Positions 33,033 to 40,417 of a DNA stretch of 64,000 bases are shown piece by piece. The DNA lies in NCBI RefSeq assembly GCF_023155275.1, contig NZ_JALMUV010000019.1, forward strand, positions 1 through 64,000, read 5' to 3'. The notes under the pieces are model-generated. The model was not told where the DNA came from. It saw only the letters and a program-made list of their open reading frames with translations, and searched no databases. The DNA comes from Streptomyces rhizoryzae. GTDB taxonomy: Bacteria > Actinomycetota > Actinomycetes > Streptomycetales > Streptomycetaceae. The translations under genes and the position numbers were made by a program. Positions within the stretch are counted from its first letter, which is position 1, and each line of letters opens with the position of its first letter.

Positions 33033-33443
33033 ATGAGCTCGGAAATGCGGTCATTGGCGGTCACCGCACTCGTCCAGGAGGACGAGTGCGCGGTGCTGCG
33101 GGTCAGCGGGGAGCTGGACCTCCGCACCGAGCAGGACTTCCTCGCCGAGGCGCGGTCGATCGTCTCGGCCGGCCACCGCTTCCTGGTGCTCGACCTGACC
33201 GCCCTGCGGTTCTGCGACTCCCGCGGCCTGAGCTGCCTGCTCGCCCTGGAGTGGCTGTGCCGGCGCCTGGAGGGCCGGCTGCTGCTGGCGTCCCTGGGCG
33301 GCCGGATGCACAAGCTGCTGGTCGGCACGCAGTCGCTGGGCGTCTTCTCCTGCTACCCGACGGTCGGCCACGCCCTGGCCGCGGTGCCGGACGGCTGCCG
33401 CCCGGCCTGGCCGCCGGCCGCCGGCGACGGCCCCGCCGACTGA
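33033..33443 (+). CDS. STAS-domain anti-sigma factor antagonist
   Basis: A 136-residue STAS protein. VLRVSGELDLRTEQDFLAEA (about 20-39) is the opening, and LVLDLTALRFCDSRGLSCLL holds the phosphorylatable serine in CDSRG (about Ser62). It would bind an RsbW-like kinase and release a sigma factor. TAGGCT lies seven bases before the ATG and the only purine-rich site is too far away, so the start is leaderless-type. No kinase gene adjoins it. Two orphan RsbW-like genes lie elsewhere in the window. Confidence 0.92.
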   Translation: MSSEMRSLAVTALVQEDECAVLRVSGELDLRTEQDFLAEARSIVSAGHRFLVLDLTALRFCDSRGLSCLLALEWLCRRLEGRLLLASLGGRMHKLLVGTQSLGVFSCYPTVGHALAAVPDGCRPAWPPAAGDGPAD

Positions 33444-33562
33444 CTCACGCCTGCGGGGGACGGGTCGCCGGCGGGCGCACGTTACTCCTGAGTGTGACGT
33501 TCCGGTAGCCCCTCGCGGCGGCCGGCGGCGGACACCGGCCCCCCTGTGCCGCGTGCGGCGGC

Positions 33563-33588
33563 GCGGCACCGCGATCGCCCGGTGCCGC
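33563..33588. terminator. Hairpin between STAS gene and convergent gene
   Basis: A 9-bp perfect stem (GCGGCACCG) with an 8-base loop, lying between convergent genes. Confidence 0.6.
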
Positions 33589-33604
33589 CCCGCGCGGTCC
33601 TGTG

Positions 33605-34360
33605 TCAGCGGAACGCGCGCCCCAGGTCCGCCACCAGCGTGGGCGACGGGCGGGGGATGGCGCCGAAGTCCTCGTCGTCGCCGTCCACCACCAGCTGATT
33701 GATCACCTGCTCCAGCGCGGCCGGCAGGCTCGGCGCCAGCCCGCTGTGCCACTGCACGAGGAGGTTGTGCCGCGCCTCGTCCGGCAGCAGCTGCCGCTCG
33801 TCCCACGCCACCGGCGCCCGCGGCTCCTCGCCGGGCCCGTGCGCCGCCTGTCCGCGCCAGTAGGCCGCGTCGCGGAACTCCCCGTCCCGGCGGTGCGCCA
33901 GATACAGGCAGTACGCGGCGGTCCGGCTGCCGGCCCCGGCGCCGAAGTGCCACCAGAAGCGCGCCGCCCCGTCCCGGCCGGCGATGTGCAGCAGGCAGCC
34001 GAAGACCAGCGCGCCCTCCGGGTCGATGCGGTGGTCGTCCACCAGCCGCTCCAGACTCGCCGCGGCCGCCGCCGCGTTGACCACCAGCGCACACGCCAGC
34101 GCCAGTTCGTGCGTCGCCTCGTCCCGCGCGGTGGGATAGCCGCTGGGCGCGGGCCGCCCGGGCCGCAGTGCCGCCGGGTCCACCGGCCCGGCGGCCGGCG
34201 TCTCCCGGCCCAGCCCGTCGAGCGCGCCGGTGGCGTCCAGGGCGCCGAAATCCGCCAGCCCGCCGATTCCGGCCACCGCCGCGGCGGCGCTGAGCAGCGT
34301 CTCGACCGTCTCCCGCCGTCCGCCCGCCGGCCCGGCCGCCGGTCCGTCCGGTCCCGTCAT
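33605..34360 (-). CDS. Hypothetical protein downstream of sigma-like factor
   Basis: A 251-residue soluble, Ala-rich helical protein. The central part (ATHELALACALVVNAAAAAASLERLV, read in pieces, about 80-105) and the following FGCLLHIAGRDGAARFWWHFGAGAGS stretch look like helical repeats. Only the segment near WDERQLLPDEARHNLLVQWHSG looks strongly conserved. No membrane helix or signal peptide is present. GGAGGAGGGGGAG precedes the ATG. It starts 37 bases after the sigma-like gene ends, so it is likely cotranscribed and may be its partner or target. I do not recognise the family. Confidence 0.7.
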   Translation of the reverse strand: MTGPDGPAAGPAGGRRETVETLLSAAAAVAGIGGLADFGALDATGALDGLGRETPAAGPVDPAALRPGRPAPSGYPTARDEATHELALACALVVNAAAAAASLERLVDDHRIDPEGALVFGCLLHIAGRDGAARFWWHFGAGAGSRTAAYCLYLAHRRDGEFRDAAYWRGQAAHGPGEEPRAPVAWDERQLLPDEARHNLLVQWHSGLAPSLPAALEQVINQLVVDGDDEDFGAIPRPSPTLVADLGRAFR

Positions 34361-34397
34361 CGTCCGCTCCCCCTCCTCCGGGCCCCGTCCGGGCCGG

Positions 34398-35000
34398 TCA
34401 TCCCTGGTCGATGCCGAGCGCGGCGGCCAGTTTCCGCCTGCCCCGGCTCGCGTACGAGCGCACGGTCACCTCGTCCACCCCCAGCAGCGCGGCGATCTGC
34501 GCGTCGCCGTAGCCGATGACGTGCCGCAGCACGATCACGTCGCACTGCCGCTCCGGCAGCCGGGAGATCGCCGCGTACAGCCCCAACTGGCTCTCCAGCA
34601 TCGCGAACTGCTGCTGGCACTCGCGCAGCAGCGCGTGGGTGACGACGGCGAAGGCGGCGGTCCCGGTGAGCGCGGTCGGCTGCCGCCGGTCGTAGAGCCA
34701 CTCCATGACCTCTTCCTTGAGCACCGCCCAGGCGTACGCCTCCACCGACGCCTGCCGCAGCGCGTGCGGCCACACCCGCCGCAGCCGCTCGTACGCGGCC
34801 CGGGCCACCTCGCGGGCGGCCTCGCGGCCGCCGGTGTGCAGATAGGCGTAGGCGAGCCACTTGCCGGCGTGGGTGGCCCAGAACGCCTCGAAGGTGAGCG
34901 TCAGCCGCCGCCCCGATTCCTGCGGGCCGACGGCTATCTCCGCGGTGGCGGCGCGGGCCGGCTCCCCGGTCGGCAGGCGTCGGTCCCGGTCTTCGCTCAC
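34398..35000 (-). CDS. RNA polymerase sigma-70-like factor (region 4 HTH)
   Basis: A 200-residue protein. A degenerate region 2 is at about 30-95 (FEAFWATHAGKWLAYAYLHTG, then VEAYAWAVLKEEVMEWL), and a clear region 4 helix-turn-helix is at about 145-195 (RLPERQCDVIVLRHVIGY, QIAALLGVDEVTVRSYASRG). Region 2 lacks the usual strong core-binding motif, so it could be an ECF-like or atypical activator. The GTG at 35000 has an AGGA seven bases upstream. No anti-sigma gene adjoins, but the 251-residue gene downstream may take that role. Confidence 0.82.
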   Translation of the reverse strand: MSEDRDRRLPTGEPARAATAEIAVGPQESGRRLTLTFEAFWATHAGKWLAYAYLHTGGREAAREVARAAYERLRRVWPHALRQASVEAYAWAVLKEEVMEWLYDRRQPTALTGTAAFAVVTHALLRECQQQFAMLESQLGLYAAISRLPERQCDVIVLRHVIGYGDAQIAALLGVDEVTVRSYASRGRRKLAAALGIDQG

Positions 35001-35289
35001 GCGCCGTCCTCGTTCCGCTCGCGGTGCACCGCCGCGGCGCCACCGTGTGCGGTGACCGCGCCGGGAGGACCGTGCGCCCTCACCTTCCAATGAACAGGAC
35101 ACCGCGCCGTTTTGTGGCACCGCTCCGCAAATAATCCTGCGCTCCGTATTCATATGACTACCCGTCGCCCGGATCCGGCCACGCCCGCGCGGCCGCCCCG
35201 GCACACCCGGCGGGCGCCCGGCGCATGAAGCCGCGGCCACCGGGCAGTTCCCTCTGACGGGGCAACGGCCCACGGTGGGAGGCGGTGCG

Positions 35290-36108
35290 GTGAGCGGACA
35301 CGGGCCCGTGGTGGACCTGCAACTGGACCGGGCGCACTCGGCCCGGATCTACGACTACCTGCTCGGCGGCAAGACCAACTTCCTGGCCGACCGGCTCGCC
35401 GCCGGCCGGGTGCTGGGCGTCTTCCCGGCCGCCCTGGTGGCCGCGCGCACCAACCGCGCGTTCATGCACCGCGCCACCCGGCACCTGGCCGCCGCCGGCC
35501 TGCGCCAGTTCCTCGACATCGGCACCGGCATCCCCACCTCGCCCAACCTCCACGAGATCGCCCAGGGCGTCGCCCCCGGGGCCCGGGTCGTCTACACCGA
35601 CAACGACCCCATCGTCCTGGCCCATGCCGCCGCCCTGCTGCGCGGTACCCCCGAGGGCCGGACCGCCTACGTCCCGGCCGACGTCACCGACCCCGGCGCC
35701 CTCCTGGCCGCACCGCAGCTGCGCGCCACCCTCGACCTGACCCGCCCGGTCGCGCTGAGCCTGAACGCGCTGATGCACTTCGTCACCGACGACGGCCGGG
35801 ACCGCGCGCACACCGTCGTGGAGACCCTCAAGGCCGCCCTGCCCAGCGGCAGCACCCTGGCGATGACCCACGCCACCGCTGACCTCAGCCCCGAGGCGAT
35901 GCACGAGGTCGCCCGGATCTACCGGGAGGCCGGCACCGCCCTGGAGTTCCGCACCCGCGCGGAGTTCCTGCGCTTCTTCGACGGCTGGGAACTCCTCGAC
36001 CCCGGCGTCACCCTCTCCCACCACTGGCGCCCCGACCACCCCGAGGACGCCGGCCACGTCACCGACGCCGAGGCCGCCTGCTACGCCGCCGTCGCCCGCA
36101 AGCCCTGA
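35290..36108 (+). CDS. DUF574-type S-adenosyl methyltransferase
   Basis: A 272-residue protein with the family opening (RAHSARIYDYLLGGKTNF, about 14-31), FLDIGTGIPTSPNLHEIAQ (SAM-binding, about 77-95), VVYTDNDPIVLAH, and the late RTRAEFLRFFDGWELLDPGV. Streptomyces genomes carry dozens of paralogues, some beside regulators; substrates are unknown. GTG at 35290 has GGGAGG seven bases upstream. It is divergent from the sigma-like gene. Confidence 0.93.
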   Translation: MSGHGPVVDLQLDRAHSARIYDYLLGGKTNFLADRLAAGRVLGVFPAALVAARTNRAFMHRATRHLAAAGLRQFLDIGTGIPTSPNLHEIAQGVAPGARVVYTDNDPIVLAHAAALLRGTPEGRTAYVPADVTDPGALLAAPQLRATLDLTRPVALSLNALMHFVTDDGRDRAHTVVETLKAALPSGSTLAMTHATADLSPEAMHEVARIYREAGTALEFRTRAEFLRFFDGWELLDPGVTLSHHWRPDHPEDAGHVTDAEAACYAAVARKP

Positions 36109-36153
36109 CGCCGGGCACCGCCACCGCGGTCCCGGCGCCGGGGCGGGCGGCGC

Positions 36154-36570
36154 TCACTCCTTGCGGTAGTCGTACGCCTCCCCGGCCGCCGCCGCGACCG
36201 CCGCCAGGTCGGCCCCGGTCGAGGCGGTGACCACCGCGGCCACCGCCCCCTCCACGAACGGCGCGTCCAGCAGCCGGGAGTCCTCCGGGAGTTCGTCGCC
36301 CTCGGCGACCATCGCCTTCACGGTCAGCACCGCACTGCCGAGGTCGACCAGCAGCGCCACCCCCGCCCCGCGGTCCACCTCCCGGGCCGCGGCCGCGATC
36401 AGCTCGGAACTCGTCCCCAGCCCGCCGTCCGGTGTGCCGCCGGCCGCCGCCAGCGGCACCTTCGCGCCGCCGTCCCCGGCCAGCCCGGCCGCCAGGGCCG
36501 CCACCGACTCGGCGACCGCCTTGCTGTGCGACACCAGCACCACGCCGACCAGGGCCTCCCCGGCGCTCAT
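36154..36570 (-). CDS. dhaM: Dihydroxyacetone kinase phosphotransfer subunit DhaM
   Basis: A 138-residue EIIA-mannose-type domain with the phosphorylated histidine in VSHS (His15) and the GVALLVDLGSAVLTVKAM block. It passes phosphate from HPr to the ADP held by DhaL. The short form with only the EIIA domain is usual in actinobacteria, in contrast to the multidomain E. coli DhaM. Its ATG overlaps the dhaL stop as ATGA. Confidence 0.95.
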   Translation of the reverse strand: MSAGEALVGVVLVSHSKAVAESVAALAAGLAGDGGAKVPLAAAGGTPDGGLGTSSELIAAAAREVDRGAGVALLVDLGSAVLTVKAMVAEGDELPEDSRLLDAPFVEGAVAAVVTASTGADLAAVAAAAGEAYDYRKE

Positions 36571-37172
36571 CGGGCCGCCTCCGCGAGCGCCGCGAACAGC
36601 AGGGCCGACGAGGTCGCGCCCGGGTCCTGGTGCCCGATGCTCCGCTCACCGAGGTAGCTGGCCCGACCCTTCCTGGCGAGCATCGGCACGGTGTCCCGCG
36701 CCCCCTGCTCCGCCGCCCCGGCGGCCGCCTCGAAGGAGGTCGCCAGCGCTTCCACGCCCGGCACCAGCGCGTCCAGCATGGTCTTGTCGCCCGGCGCCGA
36801 GCCGCCCAGCTCCTGGACGGACTTCACACCGGCCCGCAGCGCGGTCTGTAGTTCGCCGACCGTCACCTGCGGGGCCTCGCCCAGGCTCTTCCCGGCCCGC
36901 CGCAGCAGCGTCCCGTACAGCGGTCCGGAGGCCCCGCCCACCGTCGAGATCAACTGCCGCCCGGCGGCTATCAGTACCGCCCCCGGTGTCCCGGGGGGCC
37001 GGGTGTCCACCGTCTTCACCACGGCGGCGAACCCCCGCTGCATATTGGCCCCGTGGTCGGCGTCCCCGATGGCCGAGTCCAGCTCCGTGAGCCGCTCCGC
37101 CTCCCGCTCCACCAGTCCCGCCGCGGCGGTCAGCCACCGCACCACGAACCCGCCGTCCAGCACCGCGTCCAC
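36567..37172 (-). CDS. dhaL: Dihydroxyacetone kinase subunit DhaL
   Basis: A 201-residue ADP-binding subunit. The Mg-coordinating aspartates are in LDSAIGDADHG (Asp32, Asp37, Asp39). GGASGPLYGTLLRRAGK, GDKTMLDALVPG and LGERSIGHQDPGATSS follow, as in the family. GTG at 37172 has AGGGG eight bases upstream and gives a typical length. It lies between dhaK (104 bases upstream) and dhaM (4-base overlap). It phosphorylates dihydroxyacetone bound to DhaK. Confidence 0.95.
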   Translation of the reverse strand: MDAVLDGGFVVRWLTAAAGLVEREAERLTELDSAIGDADHGANMQRGFAAVVKTVDTRPPGTPGAVLIAAGRQLISTVGGASGPLYGTLLRRAGKSLGEAPQVTVGELQTALRAGVKSVQELGGSAPGDKTMLDALVPGVEALATSFEAAAGAAEQGARDTVPMLARKGRASYLGERSIGHQDPGATSSALLFAALAEAAR

Positions 37173-37276
37173 ACCATCACCCCTCTGCACAACCGGCCCC
37201 GAGCCCTGACGTCCGCCGGCCGGAACCGTTCCGCCGGCCGCTTCCCAACGGCTTTCCACGGTGCGCCCCGCCACCG

Positions 37277-38269
37277 CTACCGCCCCCACCGCAACCCGGC
37301 CGTCTGCACCGGGGCGTCCCACAACCGCAGCAGTTCCTCGTCGGCCTGACACAGCGTCACCGAGCAGCCGGCCATGTCCAGCGAGGTCACATAGTTCCCC
37401 ACCAACGTACGGGCGACCGGTACCCGGCGCTCGTCGAGCACCCGGTGCACCTCCGCGGCGAAGCCGTACAGCTCCAGCAGCGGGGTCGCCCCAGCCCCGT
37501 TCACCAGCACCAGCACCGGGAGCCGCGGCGGGAGGTCCTCCAGCACCGCTTCCAGCGCCACCTCGGCGATCTCCCGGGAGGTCATCATGCCGCGCCGCTC
37601 CCGCCCCGGCTCGCCATGGATGCCCACCCCCAACTCCAGCTGGCCGTCGGGGAGTTCGAACGTCGGTCCGCCCTTGGCGGGCGTCGAGCAGGCACTCAGC
37701 GCCACCCCGAAGCTGCGCGAGCCCGCCACCACCTGCCGGGCCAGCGCCTCCACCCGCTCCAGCGGCATGCCCTCCTCCGCGGCCGCTCCCGCGATCTTCT
37801 CGACGAAGAGCGTGGCGCCGGTGCCGCGCCGCCCGGCGGTGAACGTCGAATCGGTCACCGCCACGTCGTCGTCCACCAGCACGGTGGCGACCTGCACCCC
37901 CTCGTCCTCGGCCAGCTCCGCCGCCATCCGGAAGTTCAGCACGTCGCCGGTGTAGTTCTTCACCACGAACAGCACGCCGCGCCCGCTGTCCACCGCCGCC
38001 GCGGCCCGCACCATCTGATCGGGCACCGGCGAGGTGAACACCTCGCCCGGACACGCCGCGTCCAGCATCCCGGGGCCCACGAACCCGCCGTGCAGCGGCT
38101 CGTGCCCGCTGCCCCCGCCGGAGAGCAGGGCCACCTTTCCGGCCACCGGCGCGTCCCGCCGTACGACGACCCGGTTCTCCACATCCACCACCAGCTCCGG
38201 ATGTGCCGCGGCCATCCCGCGCAGCGCATCCGCGACCACGGTCTCGGGGACGTTGATGAGCATTTTCAC
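37277..38269 (-). CDS. dhaK: Dihydroxyacetone kinase subunit DhaK
   Basis: A 330-residue substrate-binding subunit with LLSGGGSGHEPLHGGFVG (about 48-65), KNYTGDVLNF and GVGIHGEPGRER, in which His218 binds dihydroxyacetone covalently as a hemiaminal. The order dhaK-dhaL-dhaM fits a PTS-dependent kinase that feeds dihydroxyacetone into glycolysis. AGGAGG lies five bases before the GTG; the ATG two codons later is possible. Confidence 0.96.
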   Translation of the reverse strand: MKMLINVPETVVADALRGMAAAHPELVVDVENRVVVRRDAPVAGKVALLSGGGSGHEPLHGGFVGPGMLDAACPGEVFTSPVPDQMVRAAAAVDSGRGVLFVVKNYTGDVLNFRMAAELAEDEGVQVATVLVDDDVAVTDSTFTAGRRGTGATLFVEKIAGAAAEEGMPLERVEALARQVVAGSRSFGVALSACSTPAKGGPTFELPDGQLELGVGIHGEPGRERRGMMTSREIAEVALEAVLEDLPPRLPVLVLVNGAGATPLLELYGFAAEVHRVLDERRVPVARTLVGNYVTSLDMAGCSVTLCQADEELLRLWDAPVQTAGLRWGR

Positions 38270-38768
38270 GGGTACCTCCTGGTGAGCTCGGCAAGCAGCG
38301 CTGGGACCGGCGTTCTACCGGGCCGGTGCCGGTCCCGCGGACCGCCGGACCGGGTGGTCCCCGGTGCCGCACGGTGGATTCCGGCGGTACCGACGCCGAC
38401 TCGTTGCTGCCTTCCCTGACCGACTATCAGCCAATCGGGTGACCTTCCTGCGTGGGGTCTTCGGGGGGTCAAGTATCGGGCCGGGCACCGCGGTGTGCAG
38501 CGCCGCGCGGCGGCCCCGCCGGTATCGGTTGCGCACGGGGCGATGCTGCGGCGCACGCGCCGCGGCGCGCGCCCGCCCGCACCCCCCGCGGGCCGTCCGC
38601 CGCCCCGGGCGCCCGTGCACTGGCCCGCCGGACCCCGCGCCCTTCACCTGAACGGTGGCGCCGCGACGGCGGCGTGCTCCGGGGAACCTGACCACTTCGA
38701 TTGACGTACTTCACCCGCCGTGCTTTGCTTCTCCCCGTGCTCATCCACCCGGTCCCGAGGAGCCTGCG
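38270..38768. other. Divergent intergenic region, dhaK to TetR gene
   Basis: These 499 bases include a dense Ala/Pro/Arg-coding stretch (38490-38660) open on several frames but without a convincing protein. A less GC-rich patch (near 38390-38450, GACTATCAGCCAATCGGGTG) may hold the dhaK promoter. The TetR promoter is listed separately at 38701-38729. Confidence 0.5.
38701..38729 (+). promoter_or_regulatory. Promoter of TetR-DHFR pair
   Basis: TTGACG (38701-38706), a 17-base spacer, then TTTGCT (38724-38729), 39 bases before the ATG at 38769. The -35 is strong, the -10 weak. Confidence 0.55.
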
Positions 38769-39371
38769 ATGCGCCAGAATCCGGCCCGCCGGGCCGCGCT
38801 GCTCGACGCCGCCATCGAGCTGCTCGCCCGCGAGGGCTCGCGCGGCCTGACCCAGCGGGCGGTCGACAAGGAGGCGGCGGTGCCCCTGGGCACCGCGACC
38901 AACTACTTCCGCAACCGTGACGACCTGCTCGTCCAGACCGGCGCCCGGGTCTACGAACGGCTCCGGCCCGGCGAGGCCGAACTGGCCCGCGCCTTCGCGG
39001 GGGTGCGGGACACCGCGTCGTACGCCGCGATGCTGCGCGAGACCATCGGCCGGGTCACCGCCTTCCGCTCCGGTTACGTGGCGATGCTGGAACTCCGCCT
39101 GGAGGCCCTGCGGCGGCCGGAGTTGCGCCGGCTGCTCACCGAGCGGGTCCGCGCCGACCTCGACGAGAACGTCGCCCGGCACGTGGCCGCGGGCCTGCCC
39201 GGCGACCCGACCGCCGTCCTGCTGCTCCACCTCGCCGTCAACTGGCTGATCGTCGAGCAGCTCACGCTGCCCGACGTCATCCCCGCCGGCCGGCGCGAGG
39301 AACTGATCGACCGTGCCGTGGAGCGGATCCTCGCTCCGTCCGTCAACCCGCCGTCCGCCCCCGGGGTCTGA
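38769..39371 (+). CDS. TetR/AcrR-family regulator
   Basis: A 200-residue regulator. The helix-turn-helix (ELLAREGSRGLTQRAVDKEA through GTATNYFRNRDDLLVQ) is at about 18-60. The C-terminal domain (AFRSGYVAMLELRLEALRRPE, then LHLAVNWLIVEQLTLP) is of the TetR_C_31/YcdC-like type. GAGGAG lies seven bases before the ATG. A dihydrofolate-reductase-like gene follows after 34 bases and is probably in the same operon. The ligand is unknown. Confidence 0.92.
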   Translation: MRQNPARRAALLDAAIELLAREGSRGLTQRAVDKEAAVPLGTATNYFRNRDDLLVQTGARVYERLRPGEAELARAFAGVRDTASYAAMLRETIGRVTAFRSGYVAMLELRLEALRRPELRRLLTERVRADLDENVARHVAAGLPGDPTAVLLLHLAVNWLIVEQLTLPDVIPAGRREELIDRAVERILAPSVNPPSAPGV

Positions 39372-39405
39372 CCCCGGCGCGCGGGCGCAGAGCAAGGAAT
39401 CCGCT

Positions 39406-40029
39406 GTGCGCAAGCTCGTGTACCTCGTCGCCGTCACGCTCGACGGCTCCATCGCCGGTCCCGACGGCTCCGACCCCTCCGGCCCCGGCGGCTTCTGGAC
39501 GCCCGCCGAGGACTACCTCCAGCACCTCATCGAGGAGTACCCCGAGACCCTTCCCGGACCGGCCCGGGCCGCGCTCGGCGTCACCGCCGAGGGCACCCGC
39601 TTCGACACCGTCGTCGAGGGGCGCCGGAGCTACCAGGTCGGCCTCGATGCCGGCGTCACCGACGCCTACCCGCACCTCACCCACGTGGTCTTCTCCCGGA
39701 CGCTCACCGAGAGCCCGGACCCCGCTGTCGAGGTCGTGGGCGGCGATCCGGTCGCGGCCGTACGGGAGTTGAAGCGGGGTGCGGGCAAGGACATCTGGCT
39801 CGTCGGCGGCGGGGAGCTGGCCGGTGCCCTCTACGGGGAGATCGACCGGCTGATCGTCAAGCTCAGTCCGCTCACCATCGGTTCCGGCATACCCCTGTTC
39901 GGCCGGCAGGCGCCGTTCTCGCCCGCTGCCTGGGGGCTCGCCGACCACACCGTCCTCCCGAGCGGAGCGGCCTTCCTCACCTACGACCGGCGGCCCGGCG
40001 CCGCGGCACCGGACGCCGGCGGCAGGTGA
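39406..40029 (+). CDS. Dihydrofolate-reductase-family (RibD C-like) protein
   Basis: A 207-residue protein with VYLVAVTLDGSIAGPDG (about 4-20), VEGRRSYQVG, HVVFSRTL, and KDIWLVGGGELAGALY (about 126-141). These fit the DHFR/RibD C-terminal-like reductases common in actinobacteria, which bind NADPH; substrates are mostly unknown. GTG at 39406 has AAGGA seven bases upstream. It is probably cotranscribed with the upstream TetR gene. Confidence 0.9.
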   Translation: MRKLVYLVAVTLDGSIAGPDGSDPSGPGGFWTPAEDYLQHLIEEYPETLPGPARAALGVTAEGTRFDTVVEGRRSYQVGLDAGVTDAYPHLTHVVFSRTLTESPDPAVEVVGGDPVAAVRELKRGAGKDIWLVGGGELAGALYGEIDRLIVKLSPLTIGSGIPLFGRQAPFSPAAWGLADHTVLPSGAAFLTYDRRPGAAAPDAGGR

Positions 40030-40082
40030 CCGCCGCGCGCAGGAGGAGGGAAGCCGGAGCGCCGTGGGAGCCGGGCAACAGC

Positions 40083-40095
40083 TACCCCCGGGGTA
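40083..40095. promoter_or_regulatory. CsoR-like palindrome 1
   Basis: TACCCCCGGGGTA, a perfect palindrome around a central base. A possible -10, TATGCT, follows at 40104-40109. The form resembles operators of CsoR-type copper repressors. Confidence 0.5.
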
Positions 40096-40127
40096 TTGGT
40101 TGCTATGCTCCGCCGTGTGCTGGCCAG

Positions 40128-40142
40128 TACCCCCAGGGGGTA
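40128..40142. promoter_or_regulatory. CsoR-like palindrome 2
   Basis: TACCCCCAGGGGGTA, a perfect palindrome 46 bases from the first (centre to centre). It leads directly into TATATG (40141-40146), a possible -10, as for repressor sites between -35 and -10. CsoR-type binding is inferred from the G/C tracts; no copper gene or csoR is in the window. Confidence 0.5.
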
Positions 40143-40143
40143 T

Positions 40144-40299
40144 ATGGCGGGCGTGCTGGATCACCCTGACCTGGTCGGGCCGGGGCAGGTCGCGACCTGG
40201 GGCGTGGTACGGGACGACCGGGCCGAGGGGTTCGCCTTCTCCCGGCCGTACCGCGGCGGGTCGAGCAAGCACTTCCCCTTCGACTGGCGCCCCGAGCAG
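40144..40299 (+). pseudogene. Possible orphan N-terminal gene fragment
   Basis: About 52 codons starting ATGGCGGGCGTG read with a plausible coding pattern (MAGVLDHPDLVGPGQVATWG then VRDDRAEGFAFSRPYRGGSS and KHFPFDW). After about 40300 the frame turns into Arg/Gly-rich artefact and stays open for 3 kb. It could be the remnant of a gene truncated near 40300, or an alternative start region. The family is not recognised. It lies directly downstream of the CsoR-like palindromes. Confidence 0.25.
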
Positions 40300-40417
40300 G
40301 GCGGCCGGCGGCGCGCGGCCGGGCGGGCCCGGGGGCGGCGCACGGCGGGGGAGTGCCGCGGCCGGGCCGCCGCGGGGTCCGGATGCCCGGCCGGTGCCGC
40401 GGTCCTACGCTCGGGGT

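Larger units (their letters stand above)
40030..40417. other. Intergenic region with two CsoR-like palindromes
   Basis: These 388 bases separate the DHFR-like gene from the S33 peptidase. They contain two C/G-tract palindromes (listed separately) and an orphan N-terminal-like reading frame from 40105 or 40144 that never stops sensibly. A leaderless promoter for the peptidase lies at the end. Confidence 0.6.
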
